A stretch of 64,000 nucleotides of DNA from Amphibiibacter pelophylacis (GCF_037688875.1 NZ_JAWDIE010000004.1:1-64000); one strand, 5' to 3'; counted from the stretch's first letter, positions 42,714 through 53,515 are shown. Notes: a model not told the origin generated them from the sequence alone. A program made the numbers and translations.

Positions 42714-43523
42714 ATGGATCATGATTCCATCCCGATTTTCATCGACCCGTCTGAAGAGCTGGTGGTTTCGCCGTTCCTGGTGCATTCGCGCAAGGACATC
42801 CGCATCATCCTGCAGACCTGGCTGGACAGCGGCGACGACCTGCACATCTACCACGACCCGGAAGCGCCGCCCACCATCACGCAGCTGTGGGCGATCAACC
42901 ACGACCACCAGACCATCACCCTCAGTGCCGAATACACGGACGAGATCGTGCGCCTGCTCAACCAGCCCAACATGCTGGTGGTGACGGGCTTTATTGACCA
43001 GATCAAGATCCAGTTTCCGCTGCGCGAGGAAGTGCTGGTGCGCGGGCTCAACCACAGCGCGCTGCAGGCGGCGCTGCCGCGTTACGTCTACAAATTCCAG
43101 CGCCGCAAGGTGCCGCGCGTGCGGGCGCAGGACCAGTTTGCGCCCAACATCACCTTTGTCGCGCCCGAGGTGGCGCGCTCGGCGGTGTCGGCGCGCATCA
43201 TGGACGTCAGCGAAACCGGCTGCTCATTTCTGCTGCCGCACACGGTGACGGGGTCGCTGCATCCGGGGCAGGTGCTGTCCAGCGCGCACACCTATCTTGA
43301 TCCGTCCACCGATTTCCTGTGCCACCTGATGGTGCACCGCATCACGCCCGGCGAGCCCGGTCCGGATGGCTCAGACACCCATTCCGCCAGCCTGATCGGC
43401 TGCGAGTTCCTGGACCTGCGCCCACAGGATCAGGGCCGCCTGAACGACTACATCCACCACATCATCCAGCGCAGCCGTCCTGGCATGTCTGCGGTGCCGC
43501 AGCCCCCGCAGACGCGTACCTGA
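42714..43523 (+). CDS. ycgR: YcgR-like flagellar brake protein (PilZ domain)
   Basis: A 269-residue protein with an N-terminal YcgR domain (about 15-115) and a C-terminal PilZ domain. The c-di-GMP-binding residues are present as RRKVPR (RxxxR, about 127-132) and DVSETGCSF (D/NxSxxG). YcgR binds the flagellar motor when c-di-GMP is high and slows swimming. It follows fliST, probably in the same transcript, and would respond to products of enzymes such as the GGDEF-EAL protein at 12.8 kb. Confidence 0.93.
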   Translation: MDHDSIPIFIDPSEELVVSPFLVHSRKDIRIILQTWLDSGDDLHIYHDPEAPPTITQLWAINHDHQTITLSAEYTDEIVRLLNQPNMLVVTGFIDQIKIQFPLREEVLVRGLNHSALQAALPRYVYKFQRRKVPRVRAQDQFAPNITFVAPEVARSAVSARIMDVSETGCSFLLPHTVTGSLHPGQVLSSAHTYLDPSTDFLCHLMVHRITPGEPGPDGSDTHSASLIGCEFLDLRPQDQGRLNDYIHHIIQRSRPGMSAVPQPPQTRT

Positions 43524-43541
43524 GCGCGGCCGCCCGGACAA

Positions 43542-45095
43542 TCAATCCTGCGCCTTGCCGCGCACGGCCTCGTAGCGGGCGAGCGTCGCCACGCGCGCCT
43601 GCGCGTGATCGACCAGCGGCAGGGGGTAATCCAGCCCGGTGCGATGGCGGGCCAGCGTTTTGGCCTCGTGCAGGTCGGCGGCTGGCACCCGCGCCAGTTC
43701 GGGCAGGTAACGCCGGATGAAGCGGCCCTCGGCATCAAAGGTGCGGCTTTGCGTCCAGGGGTTGAAAATGCGGAACCAGGGCTGGGCGTCGCAGCCCGTC
43801 GAGGCCGCCCACTGCCAGCCGCCATTGTTGCTGGCGAGGTCAAAATCCAGCAGGTGCTGCGCGAAAAACGCCTCGCCGCGCTGCCAGCCGATGCCCAGAT
43901 CCTTGATCAGGAAACTGGCGCTCACCATGCGCAGGCGGTTGTGCATATAGCCCGTCTGCAGCAGCTGGCGCTGTGCCGCATCGACCAGCGGATAGCCCGT
44001 TCGGCCCGCGCACCAGGCGGCGAAATGGCGGTCGGCCACGGCGCCCTCTTCCCAGACCAGCGCGTCGTCAGCGCGGCGGAAAGCGCCCTGCGCCACGTGC
44101 GGGAAGTTGGCCAGGATCTGATGGTAGAAATCGCGCCAGACCAGCTCCTGGATCCAGACGAGCGCACCGGGGCGCTCGGGCGCGGCGCTGCTGGCGGGCG
44201 TGCGGGCGCTGTGGCGGCCCAGCTCGCCGGGCGAGCAGCCCAGTTCGTCCAGCGCCAGGCGGATCAGCTCGCGCACCGACAGCGTGCCAAAGCGCAGATG
44301 CACGCCCAGGTAGCTGGGGCCCTTCAGCGCAGGCTGGTCGCGCTGGCGCCCGTAGGCGGCCAGTCGTGGGCGGAAATCGTCCAGCCAGCGGCGCACGCCC
44401 GCGCGGTCGCCGGTCAGGCCCAGCTGGTTCAGGTTGGTGGGCTCGAAACCGGTCTGCGCCAGCGTGGGCACGCCGGGGGCTTGGGCGGGCACGGTGATCT
44501 GGCCTTGCGCGGCCGCCTGAATCACCGCGTCGGGCCAGGGCGGGTGGCCCCCCGGCCGAGCCAGATCGACGGCGTGGTCGCGGACGTCGGCGGCGCTGAG
44601 GCGCTGGCTCCAGTTGCGCCAGTAGGGGGTGTAGACGCCGTACGGCTGACCCGCGCCGGTGAGCACTTCGCGGCGCTCGAAAATCACATGATCCTTCACG
44701 CTGTGCCAGGCGCAGCCCTGCCCGGTCAGCGTCTGCGCCACCTGCGCGTCGCGGGCCAGCGCGTGCGGATCATCGTCGTGGCTGGCGAACACCGCCTGCG
44801 CCCCGAGCGCCTGCGCCAGGCGCGGAATCTGCTGCGCCGCGCGGCCGTGCAGCACCACCAGACCGCTGCCCACGGCGGCCAGATCGGTATGGATCTGGCC
44901 CAGCGCCTGCAGGATGAACTCGACGCGGCGATCCTGGCGCGGCAGCGCGTCCAGGATGTCGCTGTCCAGCACGAACGCCACCCAGACGTGGCGAGCGCGG
45001 GCCTGCGCCAGCGCCCAGGCGGCGTGATCGTGGCTGCGCAGGTCGCGGCGCAGCCACAGCAGGGCGCGGTCAAAAGTCGGGTCGGGGGGGCTCAT
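43542..45095 (-). CDS. phrB: Deoxyribodipyrimidine photolyase
   Basis: A 517-residue class I cryptochrome/photolyase. The N-terminal antenna domain starts with LLWLRRDLRSHDH. The FAD-binding domain includes LVWIQELVWRDFYHQIL, MHNRLRMVSASFLIKDLGIGWQ and NNGGWQWAASTGCDAQPWFR. It repairs cyclobutane pyrimidine dimers with blue light. It is last in the reverse group queG-xerD-phrB, 15 bp after xerD. Confidence 0.95.
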   Translation of the reverse strand: MSPPDPTFDRALLWLRRDLRSHDHAAWALAQARARHVWVAFVLDSDILDALPRQDRRVEFILQALGQIHTDLAAVGSGLVVLHGRAAQQIPRLAQALGAQAVFASHDDDPHALARDAQVAQTLTGQGCAWHSVKDHVIFERREVLTGAGQPYGVYTPYWRNWSQRLSAADVRDHAVDLARPGGHPPWPDAVIQAAAQGQITVPAQAPGVPTLAQTGFEPTNLNQLGLTGDRAGVRRWLDDFRPRLAAYGRQRDQPALKGPSYLGVHLRFGTLSVRELIRLALDELGCSPGELGRHSARTPASSAAPERPGALVWIQELVWRDFYHQILANFPHVAQGAFRRADDALVWEEGAVADRHFAAWCAGRTGYPLVDAAQRQLLQTGYMHNRLRMVSASFLIKDLGIGWQRGEAFFAQHLLDFDLASNNGGWQWAASTGCDAQPWFRIFNPWTQSRTFDAEGRFIRRYLPELARVPAADLHEAKTLARHRTGLDYPLPLVDHAQARVATLARYEAVRGKAQD

Positions 45096-45110
45096 GGGCG
45101 GTCCTTCGGG

Positions 45111-46166
45111 TCAGTCGTCATCGTCGTCGCTGTCATCGGCCGCATCGGATGCGAACGGGTCGGCATCATCGCCAATGCCGGAAAACCCGGCGCGCGGATG
45201 GTGTCTGTCGACCAGGTGGCGCAGGCGCTCGCGGGCGATGTGGGTGTAAATGGTGGTCGTGCTGATGTCGGCATGGCCCAGCAGCAGCTGCACGCTGCGC
45301 AAGTCGGCGCCGTGGTTGAGCAGGTGCGTGGCAAAGGCGTGGCGCAGCGTGTGCGGACTGGGCTGCTGCGCCAGCCCGGCCTGGCGGGCGTATTTTTTGA
45401 CCAGGGTCCAGAACATCTGGCGCGTCATGGGCTCGGCGCGGGCGGTGACGAAGAGCGCCGCGCTGCTGCGCCGCCCCACCAGCGCGGGACGGCCGTCCTG
45501 CAGCCAGCGCCGCAGCCAGATCACGGCCTCCTGGCCGAAGGGCACCAGACGCTCCTTGCCGCCTTTGCCCAGCGTGGTCAGCACGCCGTCGTCCAGACGC
45601 ACGTCGATGCGGCGCAGCGCCACCAGCTCACTGACGCGCAGGCCGCAGGCGTAAATCACCTCCAGCATGGCGCGGTCGCGCAGACCCAGCGGCTGGCTGA
45701 CGTCGGGCGCGGCCAGCAGCGCTTCGACCTCGGCCTCGGCCAGTGTTTTGGGAAAGCGCAGCGCCGTGCGCGCGCTGGCCAGGCGCAGCGTGGGGTCGTG
45801 GGCCATCAGGCCCTCGCGCACCGCCCAGCGGAAAAAACGCCGCAGTACGCTGCCGCGCCGGTTGGCCGTGGTCGCGGCGGTGCTGGCGTGCGCGGCGACC
45901 GACCAGCCCAGCAGATCGCTTTCCTGCACCTGCAACAGGCGCGCGTCGCAGCCTGGCGGCAAAGCGGGGCCGGGACGGCGTCCGCGCCGGGGCGCTGCAG
46001 ATTCTTCCCCGCACGCCGGGTCATCCTGCGGCGCCGGGCCGCACAGGTGGCGCAGCAGCGCTTCCAGGTCGCGGCGGTAAGCCAGACGGGTGTTGGCCGA
46101 CAGTCCTTCTTCCAGCCAGAGCGCGGCCAGAAAGCGCTCGATGAGGGGCAGCGCGGCGGTGCTCAT
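45111..46166 (-). CDS. xerD: Tyrosine recombinase XerD
   Basis: A 351-residue tyrosine recombinase. The catalytic residues are visible: Arg in CGLRVSELVALR, Lys in LGKGGKERLVP, HTLRHAFATHLL, the GHADISTT His and Tyr in TIYTHI. XerD with XerC resolves chromosome dimers at dif. It is about 50 residues longer than usual. An Arg/Pro/Gly-rich insert (about 45-77) splits the core-binding domain, and an acidic tail ends in five Asp residues. It overlaps queG by 4 bp (ATGA). No dif-like site was recognised. Confidence 0.9.
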   Translation of the reverse strand: MSTAALPLIERFLAALWLEEGLSANTRLAYRRDLEALLRHLCGPAPQDDPACGEESAAPRRGRRPGPALPPGCDARLLQVQESDLLGWSVAAHASTAATTANRRGSVLRRFFRWAVREGLMAHDPTLRLASARTALRFPKTLAEAEVEALLAAPDVSQPLGLRDRAMLEVIYACGLRVSELVALRRIDVRLDDGVLTTLGKGGKERLVPFGQEAVIWLRRWLQDGRPALVGRRSSAALFVTARAEPMTRQMFWTLVKKYARQAGLAQQPSPHTLRHAFATHLLNHGADLRSVQLLLGHADISTTTIYTHIARERLRHLVDRHHPRAGFSGIGDDADPFASDAADDSDDDDD

Positions 46167-47296
46167 GCGGTCAAGCCCGCCGATGACGCCTGCGCCAAAG
46201 CACTGCGGCGGTGCTCCTGCACGGCCGGATCAGCGTCGTCGCAGCGCTGAAGCGCCTGCAGCAGGGCCACGCGCAGCGCCGCATCGGCCTGCGGGTGAAC
46301 CAGTGCGTTGCCCATGGCGGTGACCAAGTTGCGCCGCCAGCGCGCCCAGCCGATGCGCCGGATGGCGCTGCCCGCGAGGCGGCTGTCGAAATCCTCCGGG
46401 CTCCAGGCCCACAGGCCCAGCAACGTCGCCGCTTCCAGGCCGTGGCGCGGCACCCAGTCGGGCGCGTCGCTGCGGCGGGCGTACTTGTTCCAGGGGCAGA
46501 CCAGCTGGCAGTCGTCGCAGCCGTAGACGCGCGAGCCGATCAGCGGGCGCAGCTCGGGCGGCATGGCGCCATCGTGCTCGATGGTCAGATAAGAGATGCA
46601 GCGCCGCGCATCCACCTGGCCGTCTTCCAGAATGGCGCCCGTGGGGCAGGCGTCCACGCAGGCGCGGCAGCTTCCACAGTGGCTGTCGCCCGCCGGGGTG
46701 AGTGGCAGCGGCCAGTTGATGAAAATCTCTCCCAGGAAAAACATCGACCCCGCATCGCGGCGCAGCAGCAGGCTGTGCCGCCCCGCCCAGCCCAGGCCCG
46801 CGCTGCGCGCCAGGCTGACTTCGAGCACCGGCGCGGAATCGGTGAACACGCGCGCCTGCAGCGGCGCCCAGGCCGCCGCCCAGGGCTGGGCGCACCACAG
46901 CGGCTCCTGCTGCTGCAGCCAGTCCACCAGCTGCGCCAGGCGCTGGCGCAGCACCTTGTGGTAATCGCGGCCCCGGGCGTACACCGACACCACAGCGTTG
47001 CCGGGCTGATCCAGCCGCGCCAACTCGTGCCCGCGCCAGTCAGGCGGGGTGCTGGCGGGCAGGTAGTCGAAGCGCAGGGAGAGCACACGCAGCGTGCCAG
47101 GCAACAGCTCGGCCGGACGCGAGCGGCGCGTGCCGTGACGCGCCATATAGTCCATCTGGCCGTGGTAACCGGCGTCCAGCCAGCGCTGCAGGGCGGCTTC
47201 GGCCTGCGGGTGCTCGACGCCCGCCACGGCGACATCGCCAAAGCCCAGCGCCCGCGCCTGACCTACAATCTGCTGCCACGCTTCGTGCTGCTCCAA
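46163..47296 (-). CDS. queG: Epoxyqueuosine reductase
   Basis: A 377-residue enzyme that reduces epoxyqueuosine to queuosine in tRNA, using cobalamin and two 4Fe-4S clusters. The cluster ligands are in CGSCRACVDACPTGAI and GCDDCQLVCPWNKY. The reading frame is open far upstream, but TTG at 47296, six bases after a strong AGGAGA ribosome site, gives the E. coli QueG length (379). The start faces tsaE head-to-head with 12 bp between, so its promoter must lie inside tsaE. Confidence 0.92.
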   Translation of the reverse strand: MEQHEAWQQIVGQARALGFGDVAVAGVEHPQAEAALQRWLDAGYHGQMDYMARHGTRRSRPAELLPGTLRVLSLRFDYLPASTPPDWRGHELARLDQPGNAVVSVYARGRDYHKVLRQRLAQLVDWLQQQEPLWCAQPWAAAWAPLQARVFTDSAPVLEVSLARSAGLGWAGRHSLLLRRDAGSMFFLGEIFINWPLPLTPAGDSHCGSCRACVDACPTGAILEDGQVDARRCISYLTIEHDGAMPPELRPLIGSRVYGCDDCQLVCPWNKYARRSDAPDWVPRHGLEAATLLGLWAWSPEDFDSRLAGSAIRRIGWARWRRNLVTAMGNALVHPQADAALRVALLQALQRCDDADPAVQEHRRSALAQASSAGLTA

Positions 47297-47308
47297 AACC
47301 GATCTCCT

Positions 47309-47827
47309 GTGGCCCAGAACCTCTCCCCTGCCCCCGAACTGCGGCTCGATCTGCCCACCGAGGACGACACCCGTTCCTTCGCCGAATCGCTGGCCGCGCT
47401 GGTGGCGGGCACGCCTGCGCTGTCGGCGCTCATCACGCTGCAGGGCGATCTGGGCGCGGGCAAAACCACCTTCTGCCGCCACCTGCTGCGGGCTTTGGGC
47501 GTCACCGGACGCATCAAAAGCCCGAGCTACGCGATTGTAGAGCCCTACCTCGCCCAGCCGCCGGGCGGCGCCGCGCCGCTGGCCGTGCATCACTTTGACT
47601 TTTACCGCCTGGGCGATGCACTGGAGTTTGAAGAGGCCGGCCTGCGCGATCTCGTCCTGGCGCCCGGGCTCAAGCTGGTCGAGTGGCCCGAGCGCGTCGC
47701 AGGCCAGATGCCCGCCCCCGACTGGGCGCTGACGCTGAAACTGCAACCGGACGACAGCCGCCAGGCGCAGATCATCGCCGGAACAGCGTCGGGCGCGCGG
47801 TGGCTGGATCGGCTTAGACCGCCATGA
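47309..47827 (+). CDS. tsaE: tRNA threonylcarbamoyladenosine biosynthesis ATPase TsaE
   Basis: A 172-residue P-loop protein with Walker A GDLGAGKTTFCRHLL, SPSYAIVEPY, HHFDFYRL and LVEWPERV motifs of TsaE. It works with TsaB and TsaD in making t6A37 in ANN-decoding tRNAs. The start is uncertain: GTG 47309 is chosen here, and GTG 47285 would overlap queG. No clear ribosome site is seen. Its 3' end overlaps glmM by 14 bp. Confidence 0.88.
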   Translation: MAQNLSPAPELRLDLPTEDDTRSFAESLAALVAGTPALSALITLQGDLGAGKTTFCRHLLRALGVTGRIKSPSYAIVEPYLAQPPGGAAPLAVHHFDFYRLGDALEFEEAGLRDLVLAPGLKLVEWPERVAGQMPAPDWALTLKLQPDDSRQAQIIAGTASGARWLDRLRPP

Positions 47828-49154
47828 TCACGTCCGCCAGGCGGCGGGCGCAGGATTCGGCCTGATCGCGCTCAAAAGCTTCGACCATCACGCGCAGCAC
47901 GGGCTCGGTGCCTGAGGCGCGGATGAGGATGCGGCCGGATTCGCCCAGTTCGGCTTCGACCTGACGGCGGCAGTTGGCGACGGCGGCGCTGGCCGCCCAA
48001 TCCTGGCCGGGCTTGAGGCGCACGTTGTGCATGATCTGCGGACACAGCTGGACGCCATCCAGCAGCTGTGCCAGGCTTTTGCGGCCAAACTGCACCGCCT
48101 GCAGCACCTGCAGGGCGCTGATCAGGCCGTCGCCGGTGGTGTGGCGATCCAGCATGAGCAGGTGGCCCGAGCTTTCACCGCCCAGCAGCCAGCCGCGCTC
48201 TTTCAGGCCTTCCAGCACGTAGCGGTCGCCGACCTTGGCGCGCAGCAGCTCGACCCCCTGGCGGCGGAAAGCCGCTTCGACGGCCAGATTCGTCATCAAA
48301 GTGCCGACCGCGCCGGACACGGTCTGGCCGCGCGCGATGCGGTCCTGGACCAGCACATAAAGCAGCTCGTCGCCGTTGAAAATGCGGCCGGCGCCATCGA
48401 CCATCTGCAGGCGGTCGGCGTCGCCATCCAGCGCCACGCCGTAGTCAGCGCCGTGCTCCAGCACCGCCTGGGCCAGCGCTTCGGGGTGGGTCGCGCCCAC
48501 GCCCAGGTTGATGTTCAGACCATTGGGCTGGCAGCCCACGGGAATGACGGTGGCGCCCAGCTCTTCGAACACCTGCGGCGCGACCTGGTAGGCGGCGCCG
48601 TGCGCGGCATCGACCACCAGCTTGAGCCCGGCGAACGAGGTGCCGGGGCTGAGCGTGCTTTTGCAGAACTCGATGTAGCGCCCTTGCGCGTCATTCAGGC
48701 GCCGGGCACGGCCCAGCTGCGCCGATCCGGCCCACTGGGGCGGCTGGGCCAGGGCAGCTTCAACGTCCAGCTCCCAGGCGTCGGGCAGCTTCTCGCCGCT
48801 GGCCGAAAAGAACTTGATGCCGTTGTCCTCAAACGGGTTGTGTGACGCGCTGATGACCACGCCCAGCTGCGCACGCATGGCCCGCGTCAGGTGGGCCACG
48901 CCCGGCGTGGGCAGCGGCCCGGTCAGGCGCACATCGACCCCGGCCGAGGCAAAACCGGCTTCCAGCGCCGCTTCCAGCATATAGCCCGAAATGCGCGTGT
49001 CCTTGCCCAGGATGACGCGCGGACGCTCGTGCGTGCGGCGCAGCACCACGCCCACGGCATGGCCCAGGCGCAGGGCGAAATCGGCGGTGATGGGGCTGAC
49101 GCCAACCCGGCCCCGGATGCCATCGGTGCCGAAATACTGTCGCTGTGTGCTCAT
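47814..49154 (-). CDS. glmM: Phosphoglucosamine mutase
   Basis: A 446-residue enzyme of the alpha-D-phosphohexomutase family. It has FGTDGIRGRVG at the N-terminus, the active serine in ISASHNPFEDNG (about 103), the metal loop DGDADRLQ and the phosphate loop IRASGTEPVLRVM. It converts glucosamine-6-phosphate to glucosamine-1-phosphate for peptidoglycan and LPS precursors. It follows folP by 33 bp, matching the conserved ftsH-folP-glmM order. Confidence 0.97.
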   Translation of the reverse strand: MSTQRQYFGTDGIRGRVGVSPITADFALRLGHAVGVVLRRTHERPRVILGKDTRISGYMLEAALEAGFASAGVDVRLTGPLPTPGVAHLTRAMRAQLGVVISASHNPFEDNGIKFFSASGEKLPDAWELDVEAALAQPPQWAGSAQLGRARRLNDAQGRYIEFCKSTLSPGTSFAGLKLVVDAAHGAAYQVAPQVFEELGATVIPVGCQPNGLNINLGVGATHPEALAQAVLEHGADYGVALDGDADRLQMVDGAGRIFNGDELLYVLVQDRIARGQTVSGAVGTLMTNLAVEAAFRRQGVELLRAKVGDRYVLEGLKERGWLLGGESSGHLLMLDRHTTGDGLISALQVLQAVQFGRKSLAQLLDGVQLCPQIMHNVRLKPGQDWAASAAVANCRRQVEAELGESGRILIRASGTEPVLRVMVEAFERDQAESCARRLADVIMAV

Positions 49155-49187
49155 GGGGGATTCCGCTGTCGTTTGATTTTTGTCGGT

Positions 49188-50045
49188 TCAGTCTGTCTCT
49201 GGGGAGGCGCTGTCGGGCCAGCCGGCCGCGTGGGCGACTTTCAGGACGTCCACCGTGGCGGCCACGTCGTGGACCCGAACGATGCGCGCGCCCCGGGCCA
49301 CGCTGACCAGCACGGCGGCCAGGCTGGCGGCCAGACGGTCCGCGACACCGCGCCCGGTGATGGCGCCCAGCGTCGATTTGCGCGACCAGCCCACCAGCAG
49401 CGGCTGCCCCAGCTCCAGCAGCGCCTGCTGGTGCTGCCAGAGGGCGAGATTATGCGCCACCGTCTTGCCAAATCCGTAGCCCGGGTCAAGCACCACGCGC
49501 CCGCCCGCCACGCCCGCGTCCAGCACCGCACGCAGGCGTTGCGCCAGAAAGACGCCCACTTCGGCGACCACGTCGGCGTAGTTCGGCTCGTGCTGCATCA
49601 CACCGGGCTCGCCCTGCATGTGCATCAGGCAGACGCCGCAGGACGGGTGCGCCGCCACCACCTCCAGTGCGCCGGGGCGCTGCAGGGCGCGCACGTCGTT
49701 GACGATGTCCACGCCCGCATCCAGCGCCGCGCGCATCACGACGGGCGAGCTGGTATCCACCGACACCGGCACGCCCAGCGTCACCGCGTGGCGCAGCACA
49801 GGCAGTACGCGCGCCAGTTCTTCGGCCTCACCCGGCGTGCGCGCGCCCGGGCGCGTCGATTCGCCACCAATGTCCAGAATGTCCGCGCCCTGCTCCACCA
49901 GTAAATCGCAGTGGCGGCAGGCCGCCGCCGCATCGCCATGCAGCCCGCCGTCCGAGAACGAATCCGGCGTGACATTGACGATGCCCATGACGCGCGGGCG
50001 AGAAAGGGCTATGGGGAAGCGGGTGGTTTGCCAATGCGTGTTCAT
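49188..50045 (-). CDS. folP: Dihydropteroate synthase
   Basis: A 285-residue TIM-barrel enzyme joining p-aminobenzoate to the pterin pyrophosphate in folate synthesis. It has MGIVNVTPDSFSDGG, DIGGESTRPGA and the conserved LVGWSRKSTLG loop. The ATG at 50045 gives the normal length. The usual ftsH-folP-glmM order is interrupted upstream by vapBC. Confidence 0.96.
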   Translation of the reverse strand: MNTHWQTTRFPIALSRPRVMGIVNVTPDSFSDGGLHGDAAAACRHCDLLVEQGADILDIGGESTRPGARTPGEAEELARVLPVLRHAVTLGVPVSVDTSSPVVMRAALDAGVDIVNDVRALQRPGALEVVAAHPSCGVCLMHMQGEPGVMQHEPNYADVVAEVGVFLAQRLRAVLDAGVAGGRVVLDPGYGFGKTVAHNLALWQHQQALLELGQPLLVGWSRKSTLGAITGRGVADRLAASLAAVLVSVARGARIVRVHDVAATVDVLKVAHAAGWPDSASPETD

Positions 50046-50073
50046 GGCGAGGGCCTGGAAGTGAAAAGCCGCA

Positions 50074-50463
50074 TCAGTGGGACAGCTCGCCGTAGTGGAC
50101 GCCAAAGCGCTGGGTCAGGACCGACAGGCGCCGATCCAGCGTCCACAGCCGGGCGCCCGGCAGGAGCAGCACCGAAGCCAGCAGCATGAGATCAATCAGC
50201 CCGCAACCCTGCCCGTAGAGCTTTTCGCGCTCCACCAGCAGCAGCACTTCGCGCAGGCTGGCGTGCGGCACGGGCTGGAGGTCGGCCAGCAGGGCCAACA
50301 GGGCTAACGATTTGGCCCGCTGCGGCGGCGTGCCGCAGGCGACTTCGCCCTGCACCATAGGGTGGACCAGGATGCGGTCCTGCGGCAGCAGCTGCATCAG
50401 GTGGGCATTGGGCGTGCGGAAATGATCGATCCAGATCGATGTATCTGCCAGAACGCCGTTCAC
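50074..50463 (-). CDS. vapC: VapC-like PIN-domain ribonuclease toxin
   Basis: A 129-residue PIN protein with the acidic active-site set: ADTSIWIDH (Asp7), GEVACG (Glu about 39), GLIDLMLLAS and LWTLDRRL. VapC toxins cut tRNA or rRNA. Its start overlaps vapB by 4 bp. The pair sits between folP and ftsH, breaking a normally contiguous group. Confidence 0.92.
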   Translation of the reverse strand: MNGVLADTSIWIDHFRTPNAHLMQLLPQDRILVHPMVQGEVACGTPPQRAKSLALLALLADLQPVPHASLREVLLLVEREKLYGQGCGLIDLMLLASVLLLPGARLWTLDRRLSVLTQRFGVHYGELSH

Positions 50464-50666
50464 TGCAGTTCGTCGGTGTAGCGCGGGCGAGGGATGTCGG
50501 GCATGTCGGGCGCAGCCCCGCCCAGCAGGGCCAGGCGGCGGGCCGCGTTGACGCGCACAAAGGTCTTGATGGCTTCGCGGAACAGGTCGGCCTTGTCCAT
50601 GGCCGGGTCAGCCACTTCCAGGGCGCGTTCGTACAGGGCGTCGTCTATCGTGACGGTGGTTCGCAT
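50460..50666 (-). CDS. vapB: VapB-like antitoxin
   Basis: A 68-residue protein beginning MRTTVTIDDALYERALEVA, a ribbon-helix-helix start shared by VapB antitoxins, with a C-terminal tail (PRPRYTDEL) suited to blocking the PIN active site. It should bind its own promoter. Direct repeats upstream (50679-50713) are candidate operators. Confidence 0.9.
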   Translation of the reverse strand: MRTTVTIDDALYERALEVADPAMDKADLFREAIKTFVRVNAARRLALLGGAAPDMPDIPRPRYTDELQ

Positions 50667-50674
50667 GGCACACT

Positions 50675-50713
50675 TTCAGCATCAAATCTGAAGTGATTGT
50701 GCATCAAATCTGA
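50675..50713 (-). repeat. Direct repeat GCATCAAATCTGA (x2), candidate vapB operator
   Basis: The 13-mer GCATCAAATCTGA occurs at 50679-50691 and 50701-50713, exactly 22 bp apart (two helical turns). The proximal copy is also part of an inverted pair TTCAG-N8-CTGAA (50675-50692). The first copy begins 13 bp upstream of the vapB start, placing both in the promoter region. Confidence 0.68.
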
Positions 50714-50749
50714 CACCGATCAGCCAGGAATGATTCAAAAATGAGGCAT

Positions 50750-50773
50750 AAAAAACGGAGCCCGAAGGCTCCG
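50750..50773 (-). terminator. Intrinsic terminator of ftsH
   Basis: On the reverse strand CGGAGCC-TTCG-GGCTCCG forms a 7-bp stem with a stable UUCG tetraloop, followed by TTTTTT. It lies 20 bases after the ftsH stop, isolating vapBC from ftsH transcription. Confidence 0.93.
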
Positions 50774-50792
50774 CTGTCATTTGTGCGCCGGA

Positions 50793-52712
<1,920 letters not shown>

Positions 52713-52841
52713 ATCAGGCCCTTTACCCGTTGAGCAGATCCACGTGTCACACAGCGGTCACACGCTTCGTACGATTCTAGTCCAGAGCCCATATGCGTGC
52801 GCAGCACAAATCCACAAGCCCCTGGAGAGAATAGATGGGGT

Positions 52842-53462
52842 CTATTTCAGACCGATCCCGATCAGAAACGTCTCGGCCGATCTGTCGCGCGACGATTTGG
52901 GCTTGAGCGGCTTCACCGTCACAAAATGGCGCTTGAACTGCTCGACGATCTGGCTGTAGCCGCTGCCGTGGAAGACCTTGGTGACCAGCGCGCCGCGTGG
53001 CTGCAGGTGGGTGCTGGCGAATTCCAGCGCCAGTTCGACGAGGTGGCTGATGCGCGCCGCGTCCGAACTGGCAATGCCCGACAGGTTGGGCGCCATGTCG
53101 GAAACGACCACATCCACGGGTCGGCCCTTCACAGCCTCGTGCAATTGCTGCAGAATGCCGTCCTCACGGAAATCCCCCTGGATGAAGGTCACGCCGTCGA
53201 CAGGTTCCATGGGCAGGATGTCCAGGGCGATGACCGTGGTGTCGGGGTATTCCCGGCGCAGGTACTGGCTCCAGGCGCCCGGCGCCGAGCCCAGGTCGAC
53301 CACCAGCTGACCGGGGCGAAGCAGGCCCAGCGCGTCGTTGATTTCCTTGAGCTTGTAGGCAGCGCGGGCCCGATAGCCGTCACGCTGCGCCATCTTGACG
53401 TAGGGATCGTTGAGGTGGTCGTTGAGCCACGCCCGGTTTACTTTTCTGTTTTTTGTTGCCAC
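52842..53462 (-). CDS. rlmE: 23S rRNA 2'-O-methyltransferase RlmE (FtsJ)
   Basis: A 206-residue methyltransferase. The SAM motif is VVDLGSAPGAWSQYL, with DMAPNLSG and the catalytic Lys-Asp-Lys-Glu residues spread as in FtsJ (for example Lys in VTKVFHGSG). It methylates U2552 in the ribosomal A loop. The start is GTG at 53462, divergent from yhbY with 53 bp between. Confidence 0.95.
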   Translation of the reverse strand: MATKNRKVNRAWLNDHLNDPYVKMAQRDGYRARAAYKLKEINDALGLLRPGQLVVDLGSAPGAWSQYLRREYPDTTVIALDILPMEPVDGVTFIQGDFREDGILQQLHEAVKGRPVDVVVSDMAPNLSGIASSDAARISHLVELALEFASTHLQPRGALVTKVFHGSGYSQIVEQFKRHFVTVKPLKPKSSRDRSAETFLIGIGLK

Positions 53463-53515
53463 ACCTGCGCCCGCCTGTCCGGCCAGCCCTCTGCCTGAAA
53501 GTCCGTCATCATATT

